DNA of 64,000 nucleotides from an uncultured Bacteroidales bacterium (lineage in GTDB: Bacteria; Bacteroidota; Bacteroidia; Bacteroidales; Bacteroidaceae). Below are positions 35,960 to 46,788 of this stretch, in pieces (within the stretch, counting starts at the first letter, position 1; each line of letters starts with the position of its first letter). Where the stretch lies: assembly GCA_902801485.1 (NCBI GenBank), contig CADCIP010000007.1, positions 27,031 to 91,030 on the forward strand. The letters run 5' to 3'. Below the pieces are notes generated by a model. It did not search any database and was not told the DNA's origin. It saw only the letters and a list, made by a program, of their open reading frames with translations. The position numbers and the translations under genes are program-made.

Positions 35960-37750
35960 TTATTCCTCTGGAACAATCTGCAGGCTCAGTTCATCTAACT
36001 GTGCTTGTTCCAAGAAGCCGGGAGCATCCAACATCACATCACGACCGCTATTGTTCTTAGGGAACGCTATACAGTCACGAATACTGTCAAGTCCGGCAAA
36101 AAGACTTACGAAACGATCCAATCCATAAGCCAGACCTCCGTGTGGTGGTGCACCATACTTAAAGGCATTCATCAGGAAGCCGAACTTCTGCTGTGCCTGC
36201 TCAGGTGTAAAGCCAAGGATTTCAAATATCTTCTGCTGCGTCTTGGCATCATGGATTCGAATACTGCCACCACCGACTTCAACTCCATTGATTACCATGT
36301 CGTAGGCATTGGCGCGTACACTGGCAGGATCGGTATCAAGCAGAGGAATATCCTCAGGCTTGGGCGAAGTGAAAGGATGGTGCATTGCCATCAAGCGCTG
36401 CTCCTCATCGCTCCACTCGTACATAGGAAAGTCTATCACCCAAAGGCAAGAGTATTTGTTCTTGTCGCGAAGGCCCATACGTGAACCCATCTCTAAACGA
36501 AGTTCACAAAGTTGCTTACGAACCTTCATGGCATCATCGCCACAGAGGATAAGAATCAGGTCGCCAGGCTTGGCATTCATCTTCTGCTTCAGCACTTCTA
36601 AGGTTTCCGGAGTATAGAACTTATCAACAGAACTCTTTACATTACCGTCTTCTTCTACACGAGCATATACAAGTCCTTTGGCACCAATCTGAGGACGCTT
36701 GACAAAATCCGTAAGCTGGTCTATTTGCTTACGCGTATAAACAGCCTGACCCTCGGCACAGATAGCACCGATATAATTAGCATCGTCAAAAACACCGAAG
36801 CCTGCGGGGAAGATGCTCTCTACTAACTCACGGGATGCATTATCCGGCTGGTTGTTCTTCAGTTCGACGAACTTCATGTCGAAACGGGTATCGGGCTTGT
36901 CACTGCCATAGAACTTCATGGCATCGGCCCAAGTCATACGAGGCAATGCAGGGATATCAATACCCTTAATCGTCTTGAAGAGGTGACGACTCATACCCTC
37001 GAACATCTGTAGGATATCCTCCTGTTCAACGAAAGACATTTCACAGTCAATCTGTGTAAACTCGGGCTGACGGTCAGCACGAAGGTCCTCGTCACGGAAA
37101 CACTTCACAATCTGGAAATAACGGTCCATGCCGGCAACCATCAGCAACTGCTTCAGGGTCTGCGGACTCTGAGGAAGTGCATAGAACTGACCGGGATTCA
37201 TACGGCTGGGAACGACAAAGTCGCGGGCACCCTCTGGAGTACTGTTTACAAGAACCGGTGTCTCGATTTCCAAAAAGCCTTGCTCATCGAGATAGCGGCG
37301 AACTTCGAAAGCAAATTTATGACGAAGTTCCAGATTCTGACGTACTACAGGACGACGAAGATCCAGATAGCGATATTTCATGCGAAGGTCATCACCGCCA
37401 TCAGAATTCTCCTCGATAGTAAACGGAGGCGTTGCACTTTCATTCAGGATGTTCAACTCTTCAACAAGAATTTCAATCTCACCCGTTGGAATATTCTTGT
37501 TCTTGGAATAACGTTCTGCCACAACACCTGTTGCCTGCAGAACAAACTCACGACCCAGTTTTCCGGCTTTCTGACGCAGCTCCTCTGGAGCATCTTCTGT
37601 GAAAGCCAACTGAGTAATGCCATAACGGTCTCTCAAGTCAACGAAAGTCAAGGCACCCAGATTGTGTACGCTCTGCACCCATCCGGCCAATGTAACTTTC
37701 TGGCCCACATTGGCGAGACGTAACTCACCACAAGTTTTTGTTCTATACAT
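35960..37750 (-). CDS. aspS: Aspartate--tRNA ligase AspS
   Basis: Charges tRNA-Asp. The 596-aa protein has an N-terminal OB-fold ([40 protein letters not shown]), the class II motif 2 [20 protein letters not shown] near 220, the bacterial GAD insert, and motif 3 [15 protein letters not shown] near 550. Length and order are typical of the bacterial discriminating type. It lies 71 bases downstream of tRNA-Lys on the same strand; no separate promoter was identified between them, so cotranscription is possible. Confidence 0.97.
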   Translation of the reverse strand: MYRTKTCGELRLANVGQKVTLAGWVQSVHNLGALTFVDLRDRYGITQLAFTEDAPEELRQKAGKLGREFVLQATGVVAERYSKNKNIPTGEIEILVEELNILNESATPPFTIEENSDGGDDLRMKYRYLDLRRPVVRQNLELRHKFAFEVRRYLDEQGFLEIETPVLVNSTPEGARDFVVPSRMNPGQFYALPQSPQTLKQLLMVAGMDRYFQIVKCFRDEDLRADRQPEFTQIDCEMSFVEQEDILQMFEGMSRHLFKTIKGIDIPALPRMTWADAMKFYGSDKPDTRFDMKFVELKNNQPDNASRELVESIFPAGFGVFDDANYIGAICAEGQAVYTRKQIDQLTDFVKRPQIGAKGLVYARVEEDGNVKSSVDKFYTPETLEVLKQKMNAKPGDLILILCGDDAMKVRKQLCELRLEMGSRMGLRDKNKYSCLWVIDFPMYEWSDEEQRLMAMHHPFTSPKPEDIPLLDTDPASVRANAYDMVINGVEVGGGSIRIHDAKTQQKIFEILGFTPEQAQQKFGFLMNAFKYGAPPHGGLAYGLDRFVSLFAGLDSIRDCIAFPKNNSGRDVMLDAPGFLEQAQLDELSLQIVPEE

Positions 37751-37821
37751 TATTATATATTTTTATTTTGTCTTTCTGTAACGAAAGAAGGATGAACCCT
37801 TAAGTCCATCCTTCTTTGTTG

Positions 37822-37894
37822 TACGCCCTCAGGGGCTCGAACCCTGGACCCATTGATTAAGAGTCAATTGCTCTACCAACTGAGCTAAGGACGC
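37822..37894 (-). tRNA. tRNA-Lys (CTT anticodon)
   Basis: A 73-base cloverleaf: acceptor GCGTCCT pairs with AGGGCGT using two G-T wobbles, D arm AGCTCAGTTGGTAGAGC, anticodon stem ATTGA/TCAAT around loop CTCTTAA with anticodon CTT, and T arm with GGTTCGAGCC. Discriminator base A at 37822; CCA is not encoded. A promoter lies just upstream (37917-37948). Confidence 0.96.
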
Positions 37895-37916
37895 GTATGT
37901 TTTGTTTTTGCGAGTG

Positions 37917-37948
37917 CAAAGGTACGGACTTTTGCCGAATTGAGCAAA
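37917..37948 (-). promoter_or_regulatory. Promoter of tRNA-Lys
   Basis: Minus strand TTTG (37945-37948), 20 bases, TACCTTTG (37917-37924): full consensus, 22 bases upstream of the mature 5' end. Confidence 0.8.
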
Positions 37949-37971
37949 TGTTTTTATTACTTTTTTTCTTT

Positions 37972-38778
37972 TTACGGTTTCAACTCGTACAAATCCGATG
38001 GGGACTTCCTTTTAAGAATGTCCAGTTCAAAGTCAACACCAGGTATAATACCGAAACTTCTGAGCAGACCTTCTACAGTTTTACGTGCCAGTTCGGGGTG
38101 ATTATTCTCTTCGCTAAGATGACATAACCAAACATGTTTTAATATAGGAGTAGCATGTTCTGCTATCAGTTTTGCCGATTCCTTGTTACACAGATGCCCC
38201 TTGTCTCCCCTGATTCTGCCTTTCAGATAAGCAGGATAGGTTCCCATCATCAGCATGTCTTCATCATGATTTGCCTCAAGTACAAGGTAATTTGCCTTGG
38301 AGACCTGCTCTTCCATAACACTTGTGACATGTCCGGCATCAGTAATCAGACAGAACACAACTCCACAAGCCTCAATACGGTATCCGACACAGTCACTGCT
38401 GTCATGAGGAACGTCAAAGGGCGTTATAAGCAAATCGCCTAATTGCATGGACACGTCTTTCTGGACAATTCTTATGTGCTGTTCCGTGAGTTTACTGGTC
38501 ATGCAGTAATTTGAGTTAATTCCCGCATGCACCTTCTCTGTCGAATACACCAGTTTATTATACTCATTGGCCAGATTGCCTACAGCTTTTATATGGTCAG
38601 CATGATCATGCGTTACAAAAACAGCATCTATCTGGTCAATATCTATACCATAGGTTTTCAGCGTCTTTTTCAGGACCCTGATACCTATGCCAGCATCAAT
38701 GAGAATGCTTGTATTTCCTGTAGTCAAATAGTAGCAATTACCGCTACTACCCGACCCCAAAGAGAGAAATTTTAGCAT
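37972..38778 (-). CDS. MBL-fold metallohydrolase (YycJ/WalJ-like)
   Basis: A 268-aa metallo-beta-lactamase fold protein. The metal ligands are THDHADH near residue 56, VPHDSSDCVGY near 124 and the TDAGH motif near 147, with DEDMLMMGTYPAYLKGRIRG and HVWLCHLSEENNHPE completing the YycJ/WalJ pattern. Members are likely nucleases or phosphodiesterases involved in DNA/RNA processing and cell-wall signalling; the biochemical substrate is not settled. There is no signal peptide, so it is cytoplasmic. It is divergent from the lipoprotein gene at 38868. Confidence 0.9.
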   Translation of the reverse strand: MLKFLSLGSGSSGNCYYLTTGNTSILIDAGIGIRVLKKTLKTYGIDIDQIDAVFVTHDHADHIKAVGNLANEYNKLVYSTEKVHAGINSNYCMTSKLTEQHIRIVQKDVSMQLGDLLITPFDVPHDSSDCVGYRIEACGVVFCLITDAGHVTSVMEEQVSKANYLVLEANHDEDMLMMGTYPAYLKGRIRGDKGHLCNKESAKLIAEHATPILKHVWLCHLSEENNHPELARKTVEGLLRSFGIIPGVDFELDILKRKSPSDLYELKP

Positions 38779-38867
38779 ATTATATTAATTTTACTTGCAA
38801 ATTTACGCCAATTATAGAATAATTACAAATTTTTCTATAGTTTTGTGTCAAATAAATTGATTGAAGA

Positions 38868-39281
38868 ATGAGATTTTCACAACTAATCACGTTTTGTGCC
38901 ATCGCCTTTTCTGTAATTCTACCGACCGGGTGTTCAGAAAACACCAGCAAGGCCGTAAACACAGGCAAGACTTTTCTGGAGTACATGTACACGTGCGATT
39001 TTAAAGCCTGCGATGCATTATGCACAGAGAACGGACGCAAGGAAATCCGATGGTTTGCCTCAAATCTTACGGAAGACGACTTAGCTGTTATTTCCCGAGA
39101 TGTAAAGATAGATGTCGAGGATTACGAGATTTCCGGTTCAACTGCTTCAATAATATACACAGCAAAAAATGTAATCGTCTGCGATTCACTGGAGACGAAG
39201 GGGCACATCGGCGAACGTTCGCTGACAATAAAACTTAAGGAGATAAACGGTAGTTGGAAAGTTGACGAATTAGAATGGTAA
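38868..39281 (+). CDS. Small lipoprotein, DUF4878-like
   Basis: A 137-aa protein with a lipoprotein signal (hydrophobic stretch ending LPTGC, Cys about residue 22). The mature part resembles the NTF2-like DUF4878 fold (ARN-like KTFLEYMYTCDFKACDALCT, then ERSLTIKLKEINGSWKVDEL at the end). It is probably tethered in the periplasm or outer membrane; function unknown. Its last 12 bases overlap the 3' end of the convergent Omp85 gene, a compact tail-to-tail arrangement without a visible terminator. Confidence 0.8.
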   Translation: MRFSQLITFCAIAFSVILPTGCSENTSKAVNTGKTFLEYMYTCDFKACDALCTENGRKEIRWFASNLTEDDLAVISRDVKIDVEDYEISGSTASIIYTAKNVIVCDSLETKGHIGERSLTIKLKEINGSWKVDELEW

Positions 39282-41525
39282 GCCTACAGCAAAGTGAAAC
39301 GTAAAATCTCTCTTGAAATTGGGGTAGATAATCGGGAAATGGCGCCTGCTATCTTCATAGGCAGGATGAATGGCCTTCATTCCACCGTCAAAGCGCAGAA
39401 TAAAATAGTTGAAGTTCAGACGAATACCCAATCCGTAGGCAACAGCTATCTGCCGCCAGAAAGTGTCGAAATGGAACTGACCTCCAGGCTGATCCGGGTA
39501 ATCGCGTAACGTCCAGATGTTACCGGCATCAATAAAGACAGCACCGTCAAACTTCCAGAACAAATGAGTACGGTATTCAATATTCATGTCAAGTTTCAGG
39601 TCGCCTGTCTGATTTATAAAATCAATCTTTCCGTCATATCCCAAGAATGTACCGGGCCCCAACTCACGCACACTCCATCCTCTTACACTATTGGCACCAC
39701 CGCTGAAATAACGTTTCTCGTAAGGTAGTATAGTAGAATTCCCATACGGATAGGCAATGCCCAGCGCAAAGTGTATGGCCAGGGAATTGGCTTTATTAAT
39801 CAGAAAACTCTTGGAAAAGTCAAAATCTCCTTTCACGTATTGTGCATAGGCATTACTGAATAATGTGTATTGTCCGTTTTCGTTCTTTGAAGCCTTACTC
39901 ATATTGGAAATGCCATACAGAAGGTTTCCTGCCGTTTCTATGCTTGCACGGATAATATATGCATTTGTGCCATAGTTCTTTGAACTGGGGTTCAGGGACT
40001 GGGAACTGTAGGAGAAACTGTATCCCCATTTCACAATAAACAGATTCTCGTAATTGTACCTGAGGATGGCATTTCTGCTTTCAGGGTTATCAAGGTAGGT
40101 TTCTCTGAAAGTATCACTGATCCAAGGCATGAACACATAATTAATATCCAGGAGGTCTATCTTATGTTGCATTCTCCTGGCTGCTCTTGACCATTTATAT
40201 CGCCACGAAGCAGTAAGCACACGACGGTGGAACTCGGGTCTGTCCTGAGAATCGAACATAAAACTTACCTCACTGGTGGCAAGAGCCCTTTTGCGAAACG
40301 ACTGACGAAGGAAAGGAAAAATAAAATCAGGAAATGCAATACCTGCCTCAAAACTATACTCTATAAAATTCTGATCGTTGTACCCCCGGAGTCCCTTTAT
40401 TGCTTCAAAAGCACCGCGTGCCTTCAGATTAAAAAGCTCAGACCCTCGGAAGAGATTTCTGTTCTGATAGGAAAAAGCAACGGCAACACCTAAATCGCCG
40501 GCAGAGTTGGTTCCTTCCAGCTCAACATTAAACGAGTTTCTCTTGCTGGGTGTTACAGATATCAATGCATCCAGTTTGGTACTGTCTTCGGCACTTTCTG
40601 TCAGGGTAATGCGACTGCTTTGCACAGCTCCCAGCCTGTTGAGCCTTGAATAAGAACCTTGGACATCCTGCTCACGGTACATATTTCCTTCAGCCAGTTC
40701 ATTTGCTGAGGCTATTACCTTAGGACGGACAAATGGCTTGTTATGAGAAACCGGTATGTCATATTCAACATTTCCTATCGTATAGCGCTGGTGCGGTTTT
40801 TCTTCCTTTCCCCTCCCCTCAACATATTCTCGTAGAATCATCTTCAGGTCAACCTGATGATTACCTAAAGTAGTATCAGCCTCAAAATGAACAAAATCAC
40901 GGTTAAATTTATAATACCCTCTATTCTGCAGAAAGGTATTAAGCCGGTTTCTTTCTGCTTCCAGGACGTTTAAGTCAAAAGGCATATTATCTTGTAACAG
41001 AGAAACATATCCGCCAGAATAAAGTTCCCGGGCTATGGCAGAATCCTGGATATCTGTCTGAACATCACTTACCTTATATCTCTGGTGGGGCAGCACATAA
41101 TACCTGATACCTACACGATTCTTATTCGACACTTCAAGCAACTTCACCTCGGCATTCAGATAACCCATATTCTGAACAGCATTCTGAATGTTGAGACGTG
41201 TTTTCTGTGACAATATTGAATCATATATCACAGGAGGCTCACCTAATCTTCTGATGAAACGATTAAAGCGTTTTGTACTATCTCTGCCCGAGAGGGAATA
41301 GATATATAAAGGCACTTTAACAAGAGAAAACCATTTGTTGTTTGGGTGCTGGGCTACATATCCTGTAAGAGGGGCTGTTTTCAGTTCTTTATTGTCAGAA
41401 CGGATAGACACATGATTAAGCATGTATTTATCCTCTGGGATAAAACGATTTACGCTACACCCGGAAAGAAAAACACATACAAGTATGCTTATGCATAAAA
41501 ATAACTTCCTACAAAAGCAATTCAT
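39270..41525 (-). CDS. Omp85-family outer-membrane lipoprotein (TamL-like)
   Basis: A 751-aa BamA/TamA-superfamily protein. It starts with a lipobox (VFLSGCS, Cys about 23), which marks the Bacteroidetes TamL group rather than BamA. POTRA-like repeats cover about 30-330 (GYLNAEVKLLEVSN, RYKVSDVQTDI, YTIGNVEYDIPV). The C-terminal 16-strand barrel contains the family signatures YFSGGANSVRGW and GPGTFLGYDGKIDF, and ends with Phe (HFAVGLPF). In Bacteroidetes TamL is linked to an essential outer-membrane assembly function. TACCTTTG (41530-41537, minus strand) is a possible -7 box very close to the start. Confidence 0.92.
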   Translation of the reverse strand: MNCFCRKLFLCISILVCVFLSGCSVNRFIPEDKYMLNHVSIRSDNKELKTAPLTGYVAQHPNNKWFSLVKVPLYIYSLSGRDSTKRFNRFIRRLGEPPVIYDSILSQKTRLNIQNAVQNMGYLNAEVKLLEVSNKNRVGIRYYVLPHQRYKVSDVQTDIQDSAIARELYSGGYVSLLQDNMPFDLNVLEAERNRLNTFLQNRGYYKFNRDFVHFEADTTLGNHQVDLKMILREYVEGRGKEEKPHQRYTIGNVEYDIPVSHNKPFVRPKVIASANELAEGNMYREQDVQGSYSRLNRLGAVQSSRITLTESAEDSTKLDALISVTPSKRNSFNVELEGTNSAGDLGVAVAFSYQNRNLFRGSELFNLKARGAFEAIKGLRGYNDQNFIEYSFEAGIAFPDFIFPFLRQSFRKRALATSEVSFMFDSQDRPEFHRRVLTASWRYKWSRAARRMQHKIDLLDINYVFMPWISDTFRETYLDNPESRNAILRYNYENLFIVKWGYSFSYSSQSLNPSSKNYGTNAYIIRASIETAGNLLYGISNMSKASKNENGQYTLFSNAYAQYVKGDFDFSKSFLINKANSLAIHFALGIAYPYGNSTILPYEKRYFSGGANSVRGWSVRELGPGTFLGYDGKIDFINQTGDLKLDMNIEYRTHLFWKFDGAVFIDAGNIWTLRDYPDQPGGQFHFDTFWRQIAVAYGLGIRLNFNYFILRFDGGMKAIHPAYEDSRRHFPIIYPNFKRDFTFHFAVGLPF

Positions 41526-41589
41526 ACGACAAAGGTAATTATATTTTGGTAAAATTCATTAACTTTGTGCTGAAAAAATGCTACTATTT

Positions 41590-42345
41590 ATGATAACCAA
41601 GGCAAGAATCAAATTAATAAAGTCGTTAGAACAACGAAAACAGAGAAACCTCCAGCATCTTTTTGTTGCAGAAGGACCTAAACTGGTAGGTGAATTGCTG
41701 GCTACTATGCAACCAGACTACATTGCTGCTTTGCCTGAATGGTGGAAGGGTAACAGGAATATGATAAAACAGAATTGCGAGACAGATACCATAACTCCTG
41801 ATGAACTGCAAAAAGCCAGCCTGTTACGGACTCCGCAACAGGTAATAGCCCTCTTCCCTATACCACATTATATATTTAACGCAGACACAGCACAGCATGA
41901 ATTATGTCTGGCTTTAGACGGCGTTCAAGACCCTGGCAATATGGGAACCATACTGAGGATTGCCGACTGGTTTGGCATTCACCATGTTGTATGTTCCGAG
42001 GACACTGTAGATGTATATAATCCCAAGGCTGTGCAAGCTACAATGGGTGCCTTGGCTCGAGTAAATGTTCATTATACCAACCTTCCGGAAATGTTAAGCC
42101 AAAGTAATGTCCCGATATACGGAACTCTTTTGGATGGGAACAATATATACGAACAGGAACTGGGGCAGAATGGATTCATAGTTATGGGAAATGAAGGAAA
42201 TGGCCTGTCGCAAGCTGTCAGAAGTCTTGTAACGCAGAAATTATACATTCCCAACTATCCCATAGGAACGCAAACTACAGAAAGCCTGAATGTAGCCATT
42301 GCGACCAGTATTGTATGCTCCGAGTTTCGGAGAAGGCAGCAATAA
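41590..42345 (+). CDS. SpoU/TrmH-family RNA 2'-O-methyltransferase
   Basis: A SAM-dependent rRNA/tRNA ribose methyltransferase with the trefoil-knot fold. The N-terminal substrate-binding part ends near residue 95. Motif 1 is DGVQDPGNMGTILRIADWFG, motif 2 VMGNEGNGLSQAV, and motif 3 IPNYPIGTQTTESLNVAIA; all three knot motifs are intact. Another in-frame ATG at 41578 adds four residues (MLLF); the ATG at 41590 (MITKARIKLIKSLEQRK) matches the family start better. Target nucleotide unknown. Confidence 0.92.
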   Translation: MITKARIKLIKSLEQRKQRNLQHLFVAEGPKLVGELLATMQPDYIAALPEWWKGNRNMIKQNCETDTITPDELQKASLLRTPQQVIALFPIPHYIFNADTAQHELCLALDGVQDPGNMGTILRIADWFGIHHVVCSEDTVDVYNPKAVQATMGALARVNVHYTNLPEMLSQSNVPIYGTLLDGNNIYEQELGQNGFIVMGNEGNGLSQAVRSLVTQKLYIPNYPIGTQTTESLNVAIATSIVCSEFRRRQQ

Positions 42346-42384
42346 AAGAAGGCAGCGATTTGCTGCCTTCATCTTTTTTACACT

Positions 42385-43182
42385 TTATTCTTCTTCTATG
42401 GGGAAACCTTCTTCGTCTTCGTCCTTCACCTCTGCTTCTTCCGAATAACTGCTGTAGAAAGTATCGTCAGATTCATCTGCGTCATCACCGTCTAAGCCGT
42501 CTTCGTTGTCTTCATTGTCATCATTATCTTCATCTTCGTCAAAGATAGGATTACCGTCTTCATCATACTCCTTACGAATGGGCTCAAGCCTGAGTTTCTC
42601 AACAGGGTCTTTCTTCTTGGCAAAAATAGCCTCAACCCACGTACCCTTGGTAATTTCCAGCACATCATACCCTTGTGCTATTTTCTTTTCAAGAGTTCCG
42701 CCTGGAGCATGAATACGGCTTGCAGGCAACTGGGTTGTGCTAATATCAAAACCGCTTTCAATGATATCCTTCAGTGCCAACGAAATAGAATCCCATCCGC
42801 CGCCGAAGTTCTTGTCTATCAGGTCGAGCAAGACAGGAGCAGAGATGTGTTTTACATTCTCGTAACTTAAATCGGTAATACGGTTTATTGATTTTCTGCG
42901 TATGGCCACACAACCCTTCCCTGATTTGCAATGATGGAACTTTACCCAGTTCAGATTTGTGTATTTACAAGCCTCACGTTCATCCTCCTCGTTAAAGTGA
43001 ACCACTTCAAAAGCCAAACGGATAATGTTCAGTAATTTATCTTCTACAATCGAGAAATCTTCCTCTAGGCGCTCCTTCTCCCACATCTTTCCTATCTGCT
43101 CGGCAGTCATAGACCAAATGTTTGAAGAGTTCAAATCCTGTACAGACTCCACAGAGAAATTAATCTTTTTTTCCTCTTTCAT
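42385..43182 (-). CDS. Conserved hypothetical protein with acidic tail (265 aa)
   Basis: I do not recognise a named family. Residues 1-200 are mixed alpha/beta with a basic patch (FHHCKSGKGCVAIRRKSINR near 85). About 215-265 is extremely acidic (runs of Asp/Glu such as DEDEDNDDNEDNEDG). There is no signal peptide or membrane segment. The combination suggests a cytoplasmic nucleic-acid or protein-binding factor, but nothing more can be said. It is monocistronic with a TTTG/TAACTTCG promoter (43208-43238). Similar acidic-tailed proteins occur across Prevotella, to my knowledge without assigned function. Confidence 0.75.
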   Translation of the reverse strand: MKEEKKINFSVESVQDLNSSNIWSMTAEQIGKMWEKERLEEDFSIVEDKLLNIIRLAFEVVHFNEEDEREACKYTNLNWVKFHHCKSGKGCVAIRRKSINRITDLSYENVKHISAPVLLDLIDKNFGGGWDSISLALKDIIESGFDISTTQLPASRIHAPGGTLEKKIAQGYDVLEITKGTWVEAIFAKKKDPVEKLRLEPIRKEYDEDGNPIFDEDEDNDDNEDNEDGLDGDDADESDDTFYSSYSEEAEVKDEDEEGFPIEEE

Positions 43183-43207
43183 ATCATTATAGTTTTGTTT
43201 TCGGCTG

Positions 43208-43238
43208 CGAAGTTACGAATAATCAACCGAATATCAAA
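43208..43238 (-). promoter_or_regulatory. Promoter of the acidic-tailed hypothetical gene
   Basis: Minus strand TTTG (43235-43238), 19 bases, TAACTTCG (43208-43215); one base off the -7 consensus. Confidence 0.6.
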
Positions 43239-43433
43239 ATGTTCAATAAAAAAAGTCACAGCTCTAAACCAAAGAAACATCTTTACCAAAATCATTCACA
43301 TAGCAGTAAACATCATACTTGCAAACATAGTTATTGAATTTTTGCGCTCATTATAAAAAAAATGGTATTATTTTATCATATACTAATGAAAATTTGTATT
43401 TTTGTCCCATAAAACAACGATATTAATCTATAA

Positions 43434-45596
<2,163 letters not shown>

Positions 45597-45605
45597 CAGA
45601 AACAT

Positions 45606-45661
45606 AAAAAAGCGTATAACCCCGTAACGGTCTCAGACTATTCTTCTGAGGCCGCTACGGG
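45606..45661 (-). terminator. recA terminator that includes the recA stop codon
   Basis: Minus strand: a 17-base arm (45645-45661) pairs with 45621-45637 apart from one wobble and one mismatch, around a 7-base loop. The TAG stop of recA (45638-45640) sits in that loop. Six T residues follow after nine bases. Confidence 0.75.
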
Positions 45662-46687
45662 AGCACCCTTGGCATTTATAACTTCGTATATCTTTGCGGT
45701 AATCTCTTCGCACAGCTCAGGATTGTCTTTAAGCATCTTCTTGGCTGCGTCTTTGCCCTGAGCCAACTTGCTGCCGTTGTAGCTGAACCACGAACCGCTC
45801 TTCTCGAGAATACCATACTCTACACCTAAATCAACAATCTCGCCTACACGACTGATACCCTCGCCAAAGAGTATTTCGAACTGCGCACGGCGGAATGGAG
45901 GAGCAACCTTGTTCTTGACAACCTTCACCTTCACCTCGTTACCGATTACCTCATCACCATCTTTGATAGCCGAGCTCTTGCGGATATCCAGACGTACACT
46001 GGCATAGAACTTAAGGGCATTACCTCCGGTAGTTGTCTCAGGATTACCGAACATTACGCCTATCTTCTCGCGCAACTGGTTGATGAAAATACAGGTAGTA
46101 TTGGTCTTGTTGATGGTGGCTGTAAGCTTACGGAGAGCCTGACTCATCAGACGAGCCTGCAGACCAACCTTGTTATCTCCCATATCGCCTTCAATCTCAG
46201 CCTTTGGAGTAAGGGCTGCAACAGAGTCAACGACCACAATATCGATAGCTGCGCTACGAATCAGCTGATCGGCAATCTCCAATGCCTGTTCACCATTATC
46301 CGGCTGGGAAATCAGCAGATTATCTACATCAACGCCCAGTTTCTCAGCATAAAAACGGTCGAAAGCATGTTCTGCATCTATAAAAGCTGCTATACCGCCT
46401 GCCTTCTGTGCCTCAGCAATGGCATGAATGGCCAAGGTGGTCTTACCTGATGACTCGGGACCGTAAATCTCGATGATGCGGCCCCTGGGATAACCACCTA
46501 CACCCAATGCCACATCCAATGATATGGAGCCGCTGGGAATAACCTCTACATTATCTATCTTTTCCTCGCCAAGCTTCATGATGGAACCCTTTCCGAAGTC
46601 CTTTTCTATCTTGGACATTGCTTCCTGAAGGGCCTTTAGCTTGGCACTCTTCTCGTCGAAAATCTCACCTGTTTCTTTTTTTGCCAT
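45638..46687 (-). CDS. recA: Recombinase A
   Basis: The 349-aa strand-exchange and SOS coprotease protein. Walker A is GPESSGKTT near residue 70, Walker B-like [12 protein letters not shown] near 145, and the L2 region [20 protein letters not shown] near 210. The C-terminal tail is acidic (SEE). The length is normal. It stands alone without recX next to it. The start is well defined by the [20 protein letters not shown] opening common in Bacteroidales. Confidence 0.99.
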   Translation of the reverse strand: MAKKETGEIFDEKSAKLKALQEAMSKIEKDFGKGSIMKLGEEKIDNVEVIPSGSISLDVALGVGGYPRGRIIEIYGPESSGKTTLAIHAIAEAQKAGGIAAFIDAEHAFDRFYAEKLGVDVDNLLISQPDNGEQALEIADQLIRSAAIDIVVVDSVAALTPKAEIEGDMGDNKVGLQARLMSQALRKLTATINKTNTTCIFINQLREKIGVMFGNPETTTGGNALKFYASVRLDIRKSSAIKDGDEVIGNEVKVKVVKNKVAPPFRRAQFEILFGEGISRVGEIVDLGVEYGILEKSGSWFSYNGSKLAQGKDAAKKMLKDNPELCEEITAKIYEVINAKGAPVAASEE

Positions 46688-46731
46688 AATTCTGTATTAT
46701 ATTTTTTTATGATTCTTAATTCACAATTATC

Positions 46732-46786
46732 GGGCGTCCTTTTGCGTTATTACGAGATAACGTTATTTCGGGTTTTATGGGCGCCC
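46732..46786. repeat. Inverted repeat between GH31 and recA
   Basis: GGGCGTCC (46732-46739) can pair with GGGCGCCC (46779-46786, one wobble). Inside, CGTTAT (46745-46750) pairs with ATAACG (46757-46762). It begins 2 bases past the GH31 stop. There is no T run, so it is a structured 3' end rather than a clear terminator. Confidence 0.5.
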
Positions 46787-46788
46787 AT

